A stretch of DNA of 64,000 nt from Coprinellus micaceus (GCA_951394405.1 OX596336.1:1550001-1614000); one strand, 5' to 3'. Numbered from the stretch's first letter, positions 10,966 through 23,383 are shown. Numbers and translations: made by a program. Notes: generated by a model from the sequence alone, not told the origin.

Positions 10966-13348
10966 TCAACCGTGCATGGAAGCATTGATCATGGCCTCTC
11001 GGTCACGAATCCGTGCTTTCACGACCTTGAGCAGATCAGCCGCCCTCGTAACCTCCTCAACATTGCTACCTGCAACCCTCTCCAGCAGCTCCTTCGCTAC
11101 ACTCAAGTCTCCACCTAGTTGGTTCACATGCCATTCCGCCACCTCTATACTTGACTTGGCGTATTCGTGGATCGGCCGGTCTGAAAGAAGGGTCCGTCAA
11201 TGGGCGGTGAAATGGACGTGGTGGAAGCCTACACACCTTTCTCCTGGCAGAACTCAATGACGCGCTTGTGGTAAGCTGTTGCCTCTGCATTCTCGTCGAG
11301 AATAGTGTGAAGCCTTGCAAGCTTCAGGCAAAGGAGTGTTTCGTGAAGCTCAGATGAGATGAGTGCGCGCTTGTAGCACTCGATCGCTTCCCTCGGTCGG
11401 CCAAGCTCTTCGTAGCATGACCCTTGTGCTTGCCATAGTCGCACGTCGTATGATCTGTAAGGCGTTAAAATAAGAGAGCGATGAAAGGAGTGGGATACCC
11501 ACCTCAAAGCAGTCGCGTGTTGGTAGTAATAGAGCGCATAGTTATGCATACTGAGCAGCTCGTATGCCTGCCCAAGACCATACCACGCCCTGTAATCTTT
11601 CCGATTAATATCCACGGCGCGCCTATACGCTTCGATCGCGGCATGTGAGTTCTTCATCTCGACATATTCATGCCCCATTAGCGTCCAAGCTGTCAGGTAC
11701 GTCCTATCGAGCTCGGTTGCTCTGCGGAAGTACTTGACAGCTTTCTCGTGCTCCTGTCGTAGAGAGTAGTGGTTTCCGACCAGACAGCACACTTCTGGCC
11801 GATCCCGGGTGATGTTGAGGAATTCATGGGCTAGCTTGGAGAGTTTCAGTTTGTTGTCTTGGACATAGAGAATGTTGGAGAAGATGTCGATGTCGTCGAT
11901 GCGGAAGGGATCGATTCGGAGGATGGCATCGAATTGCACTTCGGCGCTCTCGTACTCTTTATGACGTTTAGCCGTCGTGATCTTTCGAGAAGGAGAGGAT
12001 TTGAACTGACCATGTAGATGATATAGCACTGAAGCTCGGAGACTCATAATGCCCATACTATGAGGGAAGAAATCTTCGGATAGTAACCGGTCGCAGATCA
12101 TAAGTTCATTCTCTGCCGCACTTTGGAGTTCGTTAAGCGTTCGAACCAAGAAGAGCTGGACGAGGAAGTTCGTGGGAGGGAGAGGGAGTAATGTCAGTAT
12201 TGAAGATAGCTGCCCAGCGTCCTCTATCAGTTCCGTGGCCTAGCAGATTCAATCTCGACAGACGAACCTCTTCTGCGTCGTTGATGCAGCTGCCCAGGAG
12301 GATCCATGCTGACCAATTGAAGCGGTAGCCAGCTATTGACTGCAGGCACGCTTCGATGGCTTCTTCTCGTCTCGATAACCGAGAAAGGAAGAGCGCTTTT
12401 CTATGCATCGATAGTAAGATCCAACGTACGCTCTGGAGCCCAAGAAGTTGCGTACAGGAATAATAGCCATGGTTCTTTCGCATTTTTCACCTTATCCATG
12501 GTCTGAGATATGGTGGGATTAATCGGTGTAGGGGGTTGCGTCCTGCTACCTGTTCGTTTGTCGTTAGAATTATTAGGCAAACCTTTCATGTAGTGAGGCA
12601 ATCACCGTCAAGTTTATGCCAATCACCACAAGCCTTCCTCTCGGCCAACTACATGTCCTTCAGCGACTCGGACTGCCATGGAAGCACTCCCGGACTCACG
12701 AGAAAGTGACTATAGCTTGAAAGAAACACGGCCTTTGCGCTCTGGCACCCCGTTAGCATATATATGACCCGATTGAACTCTCGCGAGTCAAAGTACGCCT
12801 TGGCCCCAATCAGTAGATCCTGTTCAGCCCGTACCCGCTCCGTCTCGAACTTCTGCTCCTCGACAGACAATGACAATGATGATACATCGAAATATTGGTT
12901 GAAAGATAGGGATGGGACTGGCTGAACAGGTGCTTGAGCCGGCGGTGGAGGTTGTAGTTGTGTAGAGAACTGCGACTGTGTCTGGGGAGTGGAGGTCGTA
13001 GGTTGAGTCTCTACAAACGAACTGGAGGCATCGGCGGCAAATGAGGGACCAGTGGGAGGGGAACGCGCTTTGGCTGGGGTAGAGGTAGAAAAAAGGGATT
13101 GTGAGCTTTTGTTCCGTTCCAGGGCCTCCACGGCGTATTGCAATGCGAGCTTCTTCTTAGCTGAAAAGGATAGCAAGAGGTCTGTGGCCCTGGGTGGTCG
13201 TTGTTGAAGCATGGTCGCATGTATGAGCTTCTGGATGTACGCACCACTTCGATGCTGCTATAAGACCTCTATCGGCGCAATCCTGAGATGCGCTCCGGAG
13301 GTCAACGAGCCACGATGCGTCGACTGGATCTGTGGTTGTTGCAGCCAT
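10966..13348 (-). CDS. CDC23: anaphase-promoting complex subunit Cdc23/APC8
   Basis: TPR scaffold subunit of the anaphase-promoting complex, the ubiquitin ligase that drives mitotic exit. The N-terminus starts MAATTTDPVDASWLVDLRSA and continues RGLIAASKW; a 55-base intron then gives ATDLLLSFSAKKKLALQYAVEAL, matching the Cdc23 N-terminal helix pair. A Pro/Ser/Gln-rich insert follows. Typical Cdc23 segments are YFDSREFNRVIYMLTGC, a TPR with NWSAWILLGSC, the linker FDAILRIDPFRIDDIDIFSN and the strongly conserved TPR run VCCLVGNHYSLRQEHEKAV, TAWTLMGHEYVEMKN and YRAWYGLGQAYELL. The C-terminal end is REAMINASMHG before the stop at 10966-10968. It is divergent from ALG14, with 362 bases between the start codons. 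Confidence 0.93.
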
Positions 13349-13710
13349 TGGGCCGATTCGGCTTCAGTTACCGCCAAGCCAATACCTGAAGACGTTATAC
13401 GTTGATCCTTGGGGTACTGAGTTCAGCGACGTTGGACCGACTGGCACAGAGGCGCTTGTCGTGGTTTCAGTTGAAGATGCTGAGCGCGACGCGTCGTGAC
13501 TATTGGCTGGGCCACAACACAAGCCTGGACATCATCACCATCAACCTGCCGTTTTGGGCGTCAATTGATGGCCACGCCTCTTCCTCACCACCCACCACGA
13601 TGAAATCCGCAGAACGGCCGTTCTACCTTTGATTATTATCCTAGTAAGACCATAAATTCCGGGAATACCTTGGGTGCTTACGTTTCCCCTCAGGACTGGC
13701 CAAAGTGATC
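13349..13710. promoter_or_regulatory. divergent promoter region between CDC23 and ALG14
   Basis: 362 bases separate the two start codons, so both 5' regions must lie here. No clear TATA box is visible. Open frames crossing it show no recognisable protein. Confidence 0.5.
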
Positions 13711-15127
13711 ATGGATTCTCCATTTACGAGGATATCACTGCTTGGGACGATGTCCCTGTCGAGCGCATTGGCGCTTTCAGCGTCTGTCTCGGTGGTCTGC
13801 GCGACCATCGCCGTTCTTCGTCTCTTTTCTGTTCTACCTCCCTCTAGCGGAGATGGACCTAAGTCCGGATTGCGACCATACCACCCAACTTGCAAGCTCT
13901 CCGTGTTCCTGGGTTCAGGTGAACTCTGATGCAGCCCATCCCGCGCTGTACACCGCTCATATCATCCAATCACATTAGGGGGACATACCAGCGAATCACT
14001 GGCGATGATTTCTGGTCTAGACTTCAGCAAGTATCACCCGAGGGTCTACTACGTCAGTGAAGGGGATACACTCAGCGCCCATAAAGCAATTGAATTGGAA
14101 CGAAGCAAGATCGACGCCGCCCGCGAAAGTTCAAACGAGGTCAGTGCCGATCGTATCTCACCTCTATTTCCACGAGAACCACGTTCGTTCTTCTTGTGGC
14201 CTTGTAGAGTCGCTCGTTTGGTCCCCTCGCTACCCGCGGGAAACAAGGACTGACATAACTACCCTCTCAGGTCGTCCCATCCTGCCGCGGGACTGATAGT
14301 AACAACGTACAGCCGATACCAGATCTCGAAGGAGTGCCCTACAAGATAGTGGTCATCCCTCGCGCTCGCCGGGTTCACCAGTCGCTTCTAACGACCCCTG
14401 TCACGGCACTTGTTTCCTTGCTTTCATGCATATACTTCATCACGGTACAGCCTTTCCTCCAGCGGAAATCGCGGAGGTCCAGAACCAGCCCACGGGCAAA
14501 GGGTACCTCATCCCCGTCTGTAGGGAGTGCAGATCAGAACGAGGTGCTAGTTCTCAATGGCCCGGGGACATGCCTGATGCTCGCCGCAGCCGTATACGTC
14601 AACAGGGTAAGTGCATTCAACCCTAGCTAACCCTCGCTCTCCCCATACCGTGGGGTCACTTGGCAGAGTAATCGCGGGTGGTAATTCACTCGTTTGCTCG
14701 CTTGTACGCAGTGTGACGTTCCTTCCCGTGTCTCAATTCGTCTGTACATCAACCCTTCTCCAGGCCATTCTCGCTCTCACTCTGTTTTCCTGTGTTCTCG
14801 GCTGAAATTTCTGCCCGGTATCTGAACTCACTTTCCCATCTAGTTTCTTGCACTACCTTCCCCAGTGATCGTATACGTCGAATCGTTCGCGCGTGTAAAC
14901 TCCCTTTCTTTGTCTGGGAAGCTAATCCAGCCGTTCGCAGATAGGTGAGTGAAGAAGAACTTGGCCCTTGTATCTCCTCGTTCTGTCCTGTCGCGTCGGT
15001 TTCGTCCATACGCAGTACGCTCTTAGTAAACAGCTCACTAACCCCACGTTCAATCAGGTTTATCGTCCAATGGCCGCAACTGTTGAGAAGCACAAAGGCG
15101 GGAGAATATCACGGTTGTTTGGTATAG
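13711..15127 (+). CDS. ALG14: UDP-GlcNAc transferase subunit Alg14
   Basis: Membrane anchor that recruits Alg13 to the ER face, where the pair adds the second GlcNAc to dolichol-PP-GlcNAc in N-glycan assembly. Five exons keep frame: 13711-13918, 13979-14139, 14271-14606, 14844-14944 and 15058-15127, giving 291 residues. The N-terminal hydrophobic segment (LALSASVSVVCATIAVLRLF) is the ER anchor. Family motifs are SGGHTSESLAMI (rebuilt across the first intron), YHPRVYYVSEGDTLSAHKA, VVIPRARRVHQS, VLVLNGPGTC, IVYVESFARVNSLSLSGKLI and the C-terminal FIVQWPQLL. The second and third introns (131 and 237 bases) are longer than usual for the window. The ATG at 13711 is the first in frame. Confidence 0.93.
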
Positions 15128-15526
15128 GTCCTACTTTGAACAAATGTCGTGTGCGACATGTCAATATGAAGCGACAGCTCAGTTCAAACGTTCGCTCCCG
15201 TCCTACCAGATCCAAATTCGAGGGTTAGAATGCAGGGTTCCATTAGCAGTTTCTATCTTGAACCTTCTAATGTTAGGCCATGAACTTCGTGTCACACCAG
15301 AAATAAACGCTGTTCTTGCCTAAAGGCGTCAACTGGTCGAAGCACCAAACTGCACTGCTTCAGACAATTATATCAACGGAAAAGGTGAACGGAAAGGGGG
15401 TCGCAAGGAGCGGACACTGGATGGGAACAAAATAGATAAGACAGTGGCAAACGAGATCGACGCCCACTTGCGATGGAAGCCCGAGGTCTCCGCATTAGCC
15501 TAGGACCTCCAGGTCTCTGCAGGGCC
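15128..15526. other. convergent 3' intergenic region (ALG14 / U2AF1)
   Basis: About 400 bases between two convergent stop codons. It probably holds both 3' untranslated regions. I see no gene or repeat. Confidence 0.5.
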
Positions 15527-16479
15527 CTACTTCCTGGTCCACCTGTCCTCTCCAGCATCCCTGCCTCCCCTTTTGCCAGGACTAGCACTCCTTCCCCTAC
15601 CACCCTCGCGCTTTGAAGGTTCCCATCCTCCGCCCTGCTCAGTCTTCGGAGGGTGCATTTTTCGCTCTACTCGCTGACCGTGCTTCAGTTGCTTGGCCAG
15701 GTCGGGGGTTGGAAGCCGCAGATGCATGAAGTTGCAAAAGCCACCGCGATTACATTCGCCATTTTCGTTTTGACGGCAGCAAGCCTCACGAAAGTCCGTG
15801 ACAGGAGAGAGTTCTGCATAAAGAGGGCGGCCTGTAGGCAAGGGATATATATGAGTTGGGTAGATCAATAGAAGGAGGACATAAAGTAGACGTACCCGCG
15901 TACCAACGCTCGTTGCAGTTGTCCACTGCAGCCTGCGCCTCGGTTTCCCATTCGTACCGGGCATAGACATTGCCAATCAAGTGGTCACCAACGTTGTCGC
16001 ATACCTAGGAGGGACACCGTCAATAAGCGCGTCCAAACGCCGGTTTCCTCGGCTTAAAGACGGAGGGACACTCACATGAAGCTCTAGCAAATGGCCAAAC
16101 TTGGACAGCTCGCAATATAGATCCTCATACACGGCATCGAACCCTTCTTGCAGTTCCTTTTCGGTGAGTTTGCAGACGGGGTCATGAGCAGGGTTGTGGT
16201 ACACATTTGGGAGAAGAATCGTTTGGGAGAAGGGTGGCTTGATGTGCTTGCGCGAGCACCGGTCTCCGTGACGGCAGGCACCAATCTAGCGTTCCAAGAA
16301 TTCCAAGGAAGCGTCAGGGCTACAAGTTTGGGGAGCAGATAATTGAGGCTTCGAACCTTGTAGTAGAACGAACAGTTCACCCGGTCCTGTTCCGTGCCGA
16401 AGATATTTGCCTGGGATTTGGGTCAATTCCAGTCCCCATTGCCCCGCATCTAAGATACACGCACCAAATGTGAAGCCAT
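15527..16479 (-). CDS. U2AF1: splicing factor U2AF small subunit (U2AF35)
   Basis: Small subunit of the U2 auxiliary factor, which reads the 3' splice-site AG in early spliceosome assembly. A very short first exon MASHL at 16479 splices to [18 protein letters not shown], then [14 protein letters not shown], which is the first CCCH zinc finger. Next come [16 protein letters not shown] and the U2AF-homology [63 protein letters not shown]. The second CCCH finger is [18 protein letters not shown] followed by GFCNFMHLR. The tail is rich in Gly, Lys, Arg and Ser, replacing the RS domain. The start was chosen because only the 5-residue exon joins the conserved NIFGTEQDR block in frame. The high conservation makes the assignment secure. 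Confidence 0.95.
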
Positions 16480-16927
16480 GGTTGATGTACGAGTTCAAGA
16501 ACGGAAACGGCGCTGTGAATGCGACTGCAATACACCCGAGCGTGCCGCCGGGAAATGGTAATTCCCAGTCCCTCTCCCGAAACGTATAGAGCGGAGTTAG
16601 GCTGACTACTAAATGGAGTAGTTGGCTGAGTGATCCCAGCCTCTGCGCTGACTCGGCAAATCCCTTTTGTGGCGTTGCTTTGACTTGTTTCTGAATGAAC
16701 GGGCATCCTCGGCGTTGAAACGCAGCGACGCTCAGAGTATGGTATCATAACTTAAGGTATATGAATTGCTTATAGTACAATCTGCTTTCCTGAAGCTACG
16801 TTTGAATATAAACTGTGTATCTACGAAATAGAGAGCTCTATGATGGGAATAGTGGCAACAACGAAACGTCGACAGATTGCATAGAGTAGGGGGTGGGGGT
16901 CACAAGCTAGCAAAGAGGGACCAGTGC
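16480..16927. other. intergenic 5' of U2AF1 and 3' of the Zn2Cys6 factor
   Basis: About 450 bases. The part next to U2AF1 (16480-16750) is open on the minus strand but shows no family and is probably promoter and 5' UTR. The 16750-16900 part is A/T-richer with no clear feature. Confidence 0.4.
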
Positions 16928-18528
16928 TTAAGCCCTAGTGGGAGACTCCCATGGCGGGCGACTCCCTGAAAGGTCCCAAGACTGCACCGTGTGGACCAAT
17001 GGCGAAACGGATGGGTTGTTGGCGGGGGCGACATGGTGTGAACTGTGAAGGGGTGCTTGCTGGTGGTAGCTTTGGCCGTATGCAGCGTTCCCACTCTGGG
17101 TGTTGTTGGGTGGGAGCGCATTTGGGATATCGTTCGCCAAGCTATGCCCCGCAGGGGTGAGCCCTCCCAGCAGGCTCCTGTATTCAAATGGGACGTCATC
17201 TCAGTGGGCTTGGCAGTGATACTAGTCAGGAAATACTTACGAGAGATAACTGTCAAGGTCAGAGACCTGGCGATGCAGGGAACAACAATTCCCCGCACAG
17301 ATGTGTGTCGGATTTCTTGACATCAAATCTGCCGCCCTCCGCAATCGGACGGATAGCTCGAGAAGAACGCTATAGGTGGGAGACTCCTCGGCACACCCGC
17401 AGTAGGCCTGGTCGGACTGCGCGGCCAGGTGGGGGTACCCATCTCCCGAGTCCTTGGAGCCACCCGCATACTCGTCCTGGGCGCCGTAGTTTGGCTGGTA
17501 AGATAAGAGCATTCTTGCAAAATCATACTCTCCACTTGATATGGTGGTTGCTTGTCGGACGTATTCGTCGACAGGCGTCGATACAAGTGGAGATGAGGAA
17601 GGGCTCTGCGACGAGTGAGAGAAGTTGGAAGGCTGCGCGTGAGGTAAAGACTCGATGGGAGTGTGGGGGTAGGCATTCGAACCTTGAGCGGACGATGGGG
17701 ATGGGTAGTGGTTGACCGCCTGAACATACGGAGAGCTGCCGTGGTTACTGCCGGCTTCAGAGATGTGCCCAGATGAAGTTGGGGAAGATGACCGGGAACT
17801 GCGCGAGTATGACATATCGCTCTGCACGCGGTGATGTGAGCGATGAATCCACATCTCAGGCGCAACATCGGCGAGATGGCCTCCCGATTGTCCCTGAGCC
17901 CATCTTGGATTGGGCTTGTTTTTCATCTATAGCGAACCAGGGTATGAGCTCCTCTTCACAGAAGATTGATGTGATGATTGTCAGCTTGAGAATGAACTTG
18001 CCTCGCGAATGACTCCTTCCAGTTCAGCAACGCGTGTAATCAGCCGGGCGGTTTCATCCTGTAGGTCTGCACGTTGATTGGGGTCGTCAACCTCATAGAC
18101 GCAGAGGCCCGTCTGCACGGAGGATCAACACTTTGTCCAGGAACCTTGGCAGCGGTGGAGCCTACCAAGCCCAGTTGAGTGCAACGAGAGCATGCAGGCC
18201 GTCTGCGGTCACACTATCCAGAAATAAATGCGAATCGCATTGATTAGCGCTCGAAGTCGTCGAAGGGATGCACGATGCAGAAGCAGAAGTATCTTTACCA
18301 TTCGCTTTGATGTGTGACAGTTCAGGCATGACTGAGTAGTTCTGTTTCGACGCCTGTTACTCAATGTTAGGGAAGCCGGCGGTAAGGTAAAACGACAGTG
18401 ATGGCCTACTTTTTGCGGTGCGTACTTCCTTCAGTCGAGGGATCTGCTTCACCGACGGCGCTGCCCTGAGCGTCGTTGTCGTTTCTTCGTTTCCGGGTGA
18501 CACCTGGTACGTCAGAGGCGGCGGGCAT
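16928..18528 (-). CDS. Zn(II)2Cys6 fungal-type transcription factor
   Basis: Nuclear DNA-binding regulator with a binuclear zinc cluster split over several exons. The spliced sequence reads QSCLNCHTSKRM, then CDRRRPACSRCTQLGL, then TGLCVYEVDDP: all six cysteines with spacing C-x2-C-x6-C-x6-C-x2-C-x8-C. The basic stretch before it (TRKRRNDND, HRKKRRNRTT) may be a nuclear localisation signal. After the cluster a short heptad-like helix (ADLQDETARLITRVAELEGV) could dimerise. The remainder is Ser/Pro/His/Gln-rich. No fungal-specific middle homology domain is visible. The intron at 17927-18001 uses a GC donor. The start is set at MPAASDVPG; an in-frame ATG at 18648 would add 40 residues. Target genes cannot be told from the sequence. 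Confidence 0.85.
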
Positions 18529-18648
18529 ATTTATCGGGGATGGGTAAGATACGACGGGAGCAGGGACAAGGGATAGATGAATGGCAGCTAGGGAGGGTTC
18601 CCTCGCACGTCCCTTTAAGGAGCTATTTAAAGAATCGAGCGCCGACAC

Positions 18649-20498
18649 TCATCACCCGCATTCGAGCTCAGTGATGGTAGAGCGGTGACAAGGAGCAAGC
18701 AATCCGTGAGATTAGGTAGGCACGGATTAGGGACCAGTATTTTGGGAAACAGGGGGTTAGATATATGTGGGTGCATATCAATGTTATACTCCATGGCGCA
18801 GTTCCCATTTGAGTCTCTACCTTCCCGATTGGGAGGGAGCCACTGTACCAATTCGGGGGTTTGTTCGAGCAACCCTGGTGGTCGTCCCTCGATATCTCGT
18901 TCCCCAAGGCGGAAGCCAGTGACCGAAAAGTCCCTGATGACAACCGAGATTCTGATTCCATCGGAGTGCATTTTTGTAGATGTCGGGGGTCGAGCGGTGA
19001 CAGTAACGGAGGGAAGCAGATAACGCCAATGGCCAGTGGGGGACCTGGACTATTTCGGTCCAAAGCTGAAGCTAAGAATGGACGAGGGGCCAATTCCGTC
19101 ATCCCCGTCACCCGGAAATCTCGCAAACCCCGCAAACCAAACGACCCCTCCACTCGATGTGACCCGGGCATGCCGTGGTATGGGCGCAACCCAGTGTCGG
19201 GAACAGAGAAACATTCGTCGACACAGACTGTCCGGATCAGTCGCATCCGAAGAACCGCTCTCATCACAAGATGGAGGTTTACTTACTGCTTGGAGTATGC
19301 AGGTGTCCTGTGGGAGAGAGAATACTTGGGGAAGAACTATTGACGAATTGATCAGAGTTTGTGGGTTTGTTGGTGGAGCCTAAAGGTTAGCAAATGTACT
19401 CGCAAAGTACGTACCAGGTACATAGCTTCATATACGCCAATGAAATTCGAAGGAATCTCGGTAGGGCCGCCTTTACGCGATCCAACCGCATCTGACTTCT
19501 CCCCTCCCCTTCTGAATCCAGAATGACGAACTTCTCATCAAGTCTGGGGGCCCCATAACATAGACATGTTATGCGAAGTTGAGATTGTGTATTCCCATAG
19601 GTTGCCAATTCATGAAGGCAGTGCTCGCAGGCATCGCTCCCGATGGTATCTTTGTCAACTGCCTGCGGCAAGTCGAACTCTGGGTTGCATGCCGCAGGAG
19701 TGGGTGACTTTCACCGCCGGTCCAGCAGGCGTGATTTCCGCTTTACTGTCGTCCAAAGTACAGGGACTTCGTACACAATTATGTGACTTAGATCTGACTG
19801 AATTCAGTGGTCGATTTCTATACATTGCTCATAATTACTGACCTAAACCGATCTGGGGATAACGTTTTTGAGAGGGAGGGAAGACATTGGAGGGGGGGGA
19901 TAGGAACCTGGCGAATGGGTCAGCGAGGAAACGTGCAAAAGATGACTGCCCTCGACGCACCTGCATCACAATCGCGTGCGTGAACAGCACCCTCACAGTT
20001 TCGAGATAGACATCGCTCCACCATGTTGAGGGGCGTAGCGAGAAGGGGCAAAAATAGGAAATCAACATCGCGACAAACTGTGGAGATACTGAAGGCCGAC
20101 GAACAACATTGAGCCCGCTATCGGTGCGCTGTCCACCCGAGCAGCGCGACCGAAGCCATGTATCACTCCCACCACGGAGTGGCGGTCAGATGTAGCCGCT
20201 CTACGCCCGTATGCTGCATCGCCAGGCTTGTGGTAATTGGCTGTGGAGTATCAGGGTCGTCAGAAATCAGGCTCAGATGGGACCAGAAATGTATGGAGGC
20301 GCTGGGTAGGCACCCCAACGAGAACGGAATTCATTCCCTTATCTTTGGGACAGATTCGAGACTCGCTATCTTCAGAGCCTTTGGACAGAGGTCCCAGAGA
20401 GGCGTGAAATTGGTGGTACATTCTGCAAGATGTTCATATGTAGAGCAATTAGTTCGCTAGGTAGATATAGATAGACACATCGTACTGGGGATCGTCCA
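18649..20498. other. gene-poor stretch of 1.85 kb with one weak candidate exon
   Basis: No recognised gene lies between the Zn2Cys6 factor and the mitochondrial-carrier-like gene. On the minus strand, 19430-19700 is open and reads PEFDLPQAVDKDTIGSDACE and CLHELATYGNTQ and ends at a possible splice donor (TGG followed by gtacgta). A second open piece near 19840-20068 reads STWWSDVYLETVRVLFTHA. They could be exons of an unknown gene, but I found no joining that carries a family motif. Otherwise the region may be long promoter sequence. Confidence 0.3.
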
Positions 20499-21750
20499 CT
20501 ATACAAAGGCATTCGCCCAAATCCCAAAGAGGGTGAGCCACCAAGCACGGGAGAGAGTCATGACTCCTTCCTCGTCGATGATTCGCTTCGCGCAATCCGC
20601 GAGGCCAAGGTAAGGATCACCCTCCTCTCTGAGTCTGGAATGGGCAGGGTCAGAATGAAAAGGGAGAAAGAGGGGCGCATTTACTGACCCAATCACGTCT
20701 TCTTCGTCGCCGTATTGTTCGTATTCTTCCGCATCACCGTCAACCTCTTGTTGAACGGAATTGTATTCCGCAGATGCATGGTTTCTCTGGATCACAAGGC
20801 GGGTAGTGATCACCTCCAAGGGGGTCAAGAGGGCGGTGCAGACGATGGCAACTATCGTATAGAAGGCCAGCTTGGTCATGGAAATCTCTCCGACCCCAGA
20901 GTTGGGCTCGGCCAGAGCGGGCAGCAACCAGCGCCTGGATGGGCCCAAAAAGAGGATAATGACCAAGACGTGCAAGATCTCAGCAGGCATGAGGCCTGGT
21001 GTCAGGTAGAGAATCCATGGGCGGCGCCTCTCAGTCGGCGTCAGAAGCACTCGAAGAGCGCGCATTGGGTTGAAGTACCCCAATTTAACAGGAGTGGTGA
21101 CAGCCCTAATGTACGCGCGTTCCAGAGACAAGTCAGTGGGGGTAGAGAACCTCTTCAGGCAAGACTGACCGATATGTTAGGATGGTCGCGGGAAGAGAGA
21201 CAACCAGCATCAGAACACTGTAGAAAAAGGTGCCCTTGAAAACTTCGTAGTCAGCTCGACAGACACGAGATGAAGATCGAACGTTTCTCACCAGGATGCC
21301 AGCCTCAGGAGCGGCGTACTTGGAGTGGCGCCGCGGCTTCGTTGGATCGAAGGCAAGCAATACAAATAAGGTCACCAGGAGGGTGGTTAGGGCATTGGGC
21401 ACTGGGAGGGACCGATAAGGGGGACTGCACGCACGAAAACGAGTTGATTTACTTACTGATGCCTTTGTAGAGACCTGGCCATCCCTGCAAAGCCGCACTT
21501 AGCGCCCGCTGACGCACTCAGTCAAAGCACTCACTTCGATGCGATAAACCCTCTGGAACATGGCAAAGTAGGACTTGACGACGGGTCCTGTCGGGGGTGC
21601 TGTATTGCCCTCCTCATCGAGGCGAAGACCCTTGGGATTGAAGTTGGCCCTGTATCGAACGAGGACACCAGAGAATGGAACGACTATTGCGAGTGAAACT
21701 GCTAGAGATATGAAGAGCACGAGGAGCTCCAGGGGGCCAAAGGAGGCCAT
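20499..21750 (-). CDS. mitochondrial carrier-like membrane protein
   Basis: Inner- or outer-membrane protein of the mitochondrial carrier superfamily, transported compound unknown. It starts MASFGPLELLVLFISLAVSL and continues with VPFSGVLVRYRANFNPKGL, which is an imperfect carrier repeat. An exon ending VYRIE joins to GWPGLYKGI, as in carrier repeats. The second half has hydrophobic helices (MPAEILHVLVIILFLGP, KLAFYTIVAIVCTALLTPLE) with the carrier-type signature TPLEVITTRLVIQR. After an acidic loop and a short intron it ends LADCAKRIIDEEGVMTLSRA and WWLTLFGIWANAF. The Px[DE]xx[KR] signatures are partly degenerate, as in Mtch/Ugo1-type members. The ATG at 21750 is preferred over one at 21825 because it opens directly at the conserved hydrophobic start. 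Confidence 0.75.
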
Positions 21751-23383
21751 TGTGATTGTGGATGGTGGTGGATGGGATGCAAGTTGAAGAAGGTCTGCCG
21801 CCGCTGTGGTGCGCAGTACGTACACCAGCGATTGGGTTGACCGCAGTTCCAGCCATCGGCCCTCGGCGCCAGCCTTGTTCGCAGGGCACGTGCACCGACA
21901 ACAACCGTCAACAACGCTCAGGTTTCTGGCTGAGTGTCGGCGTTTGAAAACCTTTCTTTCTCTTCAACCACCACCATCTCTCTCTCCCAGCTCTCTTCGT
22001 TCCTCCTTCTCCCCGTCTCTCCCATGCTGGGCGGGTCATTTGGCCGACTCCAGTTGAAATGCACCTCGGAAATCGACATGTACCTCCATACATGGAGTGT
22101 TCAGAGGATCTAGCCAGACAGCCTCCTTCAGCCAATGTCTCTTGAAGGGTCTCGGCGTCGTCGGAAAGCGGTGGCTAACATCTGCGGGTCCAATCCTGGT
22201 GTACTTTCTCGCACGCAGAGTTTGTGCTCTCCGCGCCTATCTCACCCTTCAACCAACGTTCCAGTGTGATTGTACCGGCATACCATCCTTCATCCATCGG
22301 GGGAAATCGGAAGCCGTTCTGAAAAATTGCTTCGGAGGTGTGGCGAATACTCTGATGTGCCTTGCGGCGAATTTCCGTTCGTCCTCCTATTTTTCCTTCG
22401 TGCCCATCCCTTTGGGGGCCACCATCCTGTGTGCCACTCCTTTCTTTCGCTCCGTCTCTTCCTTCGCCACGGCCACCATCACATTTATCCATCACCCCCT
22501 TGCCGCACGATGGATCGACACTGCATCGCAAGGAGACACGCCGACGAATCCATGTTGCAACTTTCAGTATGACTACCAGGCTGGGTGTATGGGAGGGAGG
22601 AGGGTTGCATTTTATCCCAAAATAATTCCAGTTCTGGTGTGTCCCCCTGTCTATGACTTCGAGCTGGTTTAGACTATACCACCGTGTGGTTGTTTTTATA
22701 AGGCGTCTTCGATAATAAACATCGATTTCCTGCGTCCTGCCCTTTGCTTCTGCCTCTGCTCGTACCTTCCGCCAGTGCAGGTAGGTCGAACTTTTTCCGT
22801 GACTTGGTGCACCGTTGAACTTTCACGAGTTGCTGCGCTTACTTTCAGTGTTGTGCTCACCATCGCCTGTATATTTATTGCGTACCTCTCGCCTCCAAAG
22901 CCTTGCGGTTCCACATCGCCCATCCCATTGTCAACTCTATGGTGACCTCAACCTTCCAGTCGTAGTACTTGCTCGTCGTGCTCTCGAGTCTTATCGCGAG
23001 TGTTTTGTCGCCCATGCTATCGTAGCCATGTATTTGTCGATGCTTTGTGTTCACCATTCGCCCCACCATACACCCTCGGCTTCCACCATTGTCGTCGTTC
23101 CTGCTGTCTAGCTTCTTGTCATTGCGAGCGGGCCCATTTTGTCCAAGTATTTCTATTTCTTGTGCTATATCATGTTCGTTGGCCGTTGCATTTATTATAC
23201 ATGTAGTCATTAGCCTGTAACCTCATTCCTGTGCCACAATAATTGACTCTCCGACGCAGAAGCTGGCCCACGGTGTGCATCGTTGTTGTCCTTACCCATC
23301 ATCATCCACCTGCAACGAGGCTCTCTCGTCGCTGTTCGTCTGGGACGTCTTGTGGGTATCTCAGCACTACATAAACATCGAAG
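21751..23383. promoter_or_regulatory. long divergent intergenic region upstream of the carrier-like gene and the Fun30-type remodeller
   Basis: 1.6 kb without a recognised gene. It carries strongly pyrimidine-rich tracts (about 21950-22030 and 22380-22450), common in fungal promoters and 5' UTRs. A 190-codon open frame at 22097-22672 has no ATG at its start and no recognisable family. I treat the region as regulatory, with a long 5' UTR for the remodeller possible. Confidence 0.4.

Noticed and set aside
15373..15603. Extension of U2AF1 downstream in another frame
   Set aside because: The U2AF1 frame ends with a stop at 15527-15529 right after its Gly/Arg-rich tail; the other frame is a shadow.
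18668..19343. Long open frames on both strands upstream of the Zn2Cys6 factor
   Set aside because: They oppose each other over the same bases, with no recognisable domain or splice pattern on either strand.
22097..22672. 190-codon open frame between the carrier-like gene and the Fun30-type gene
   Set aside because: It does not begin with ATG, shows no family motif, and lies in pyrimidine-rich promoter-like sequence.
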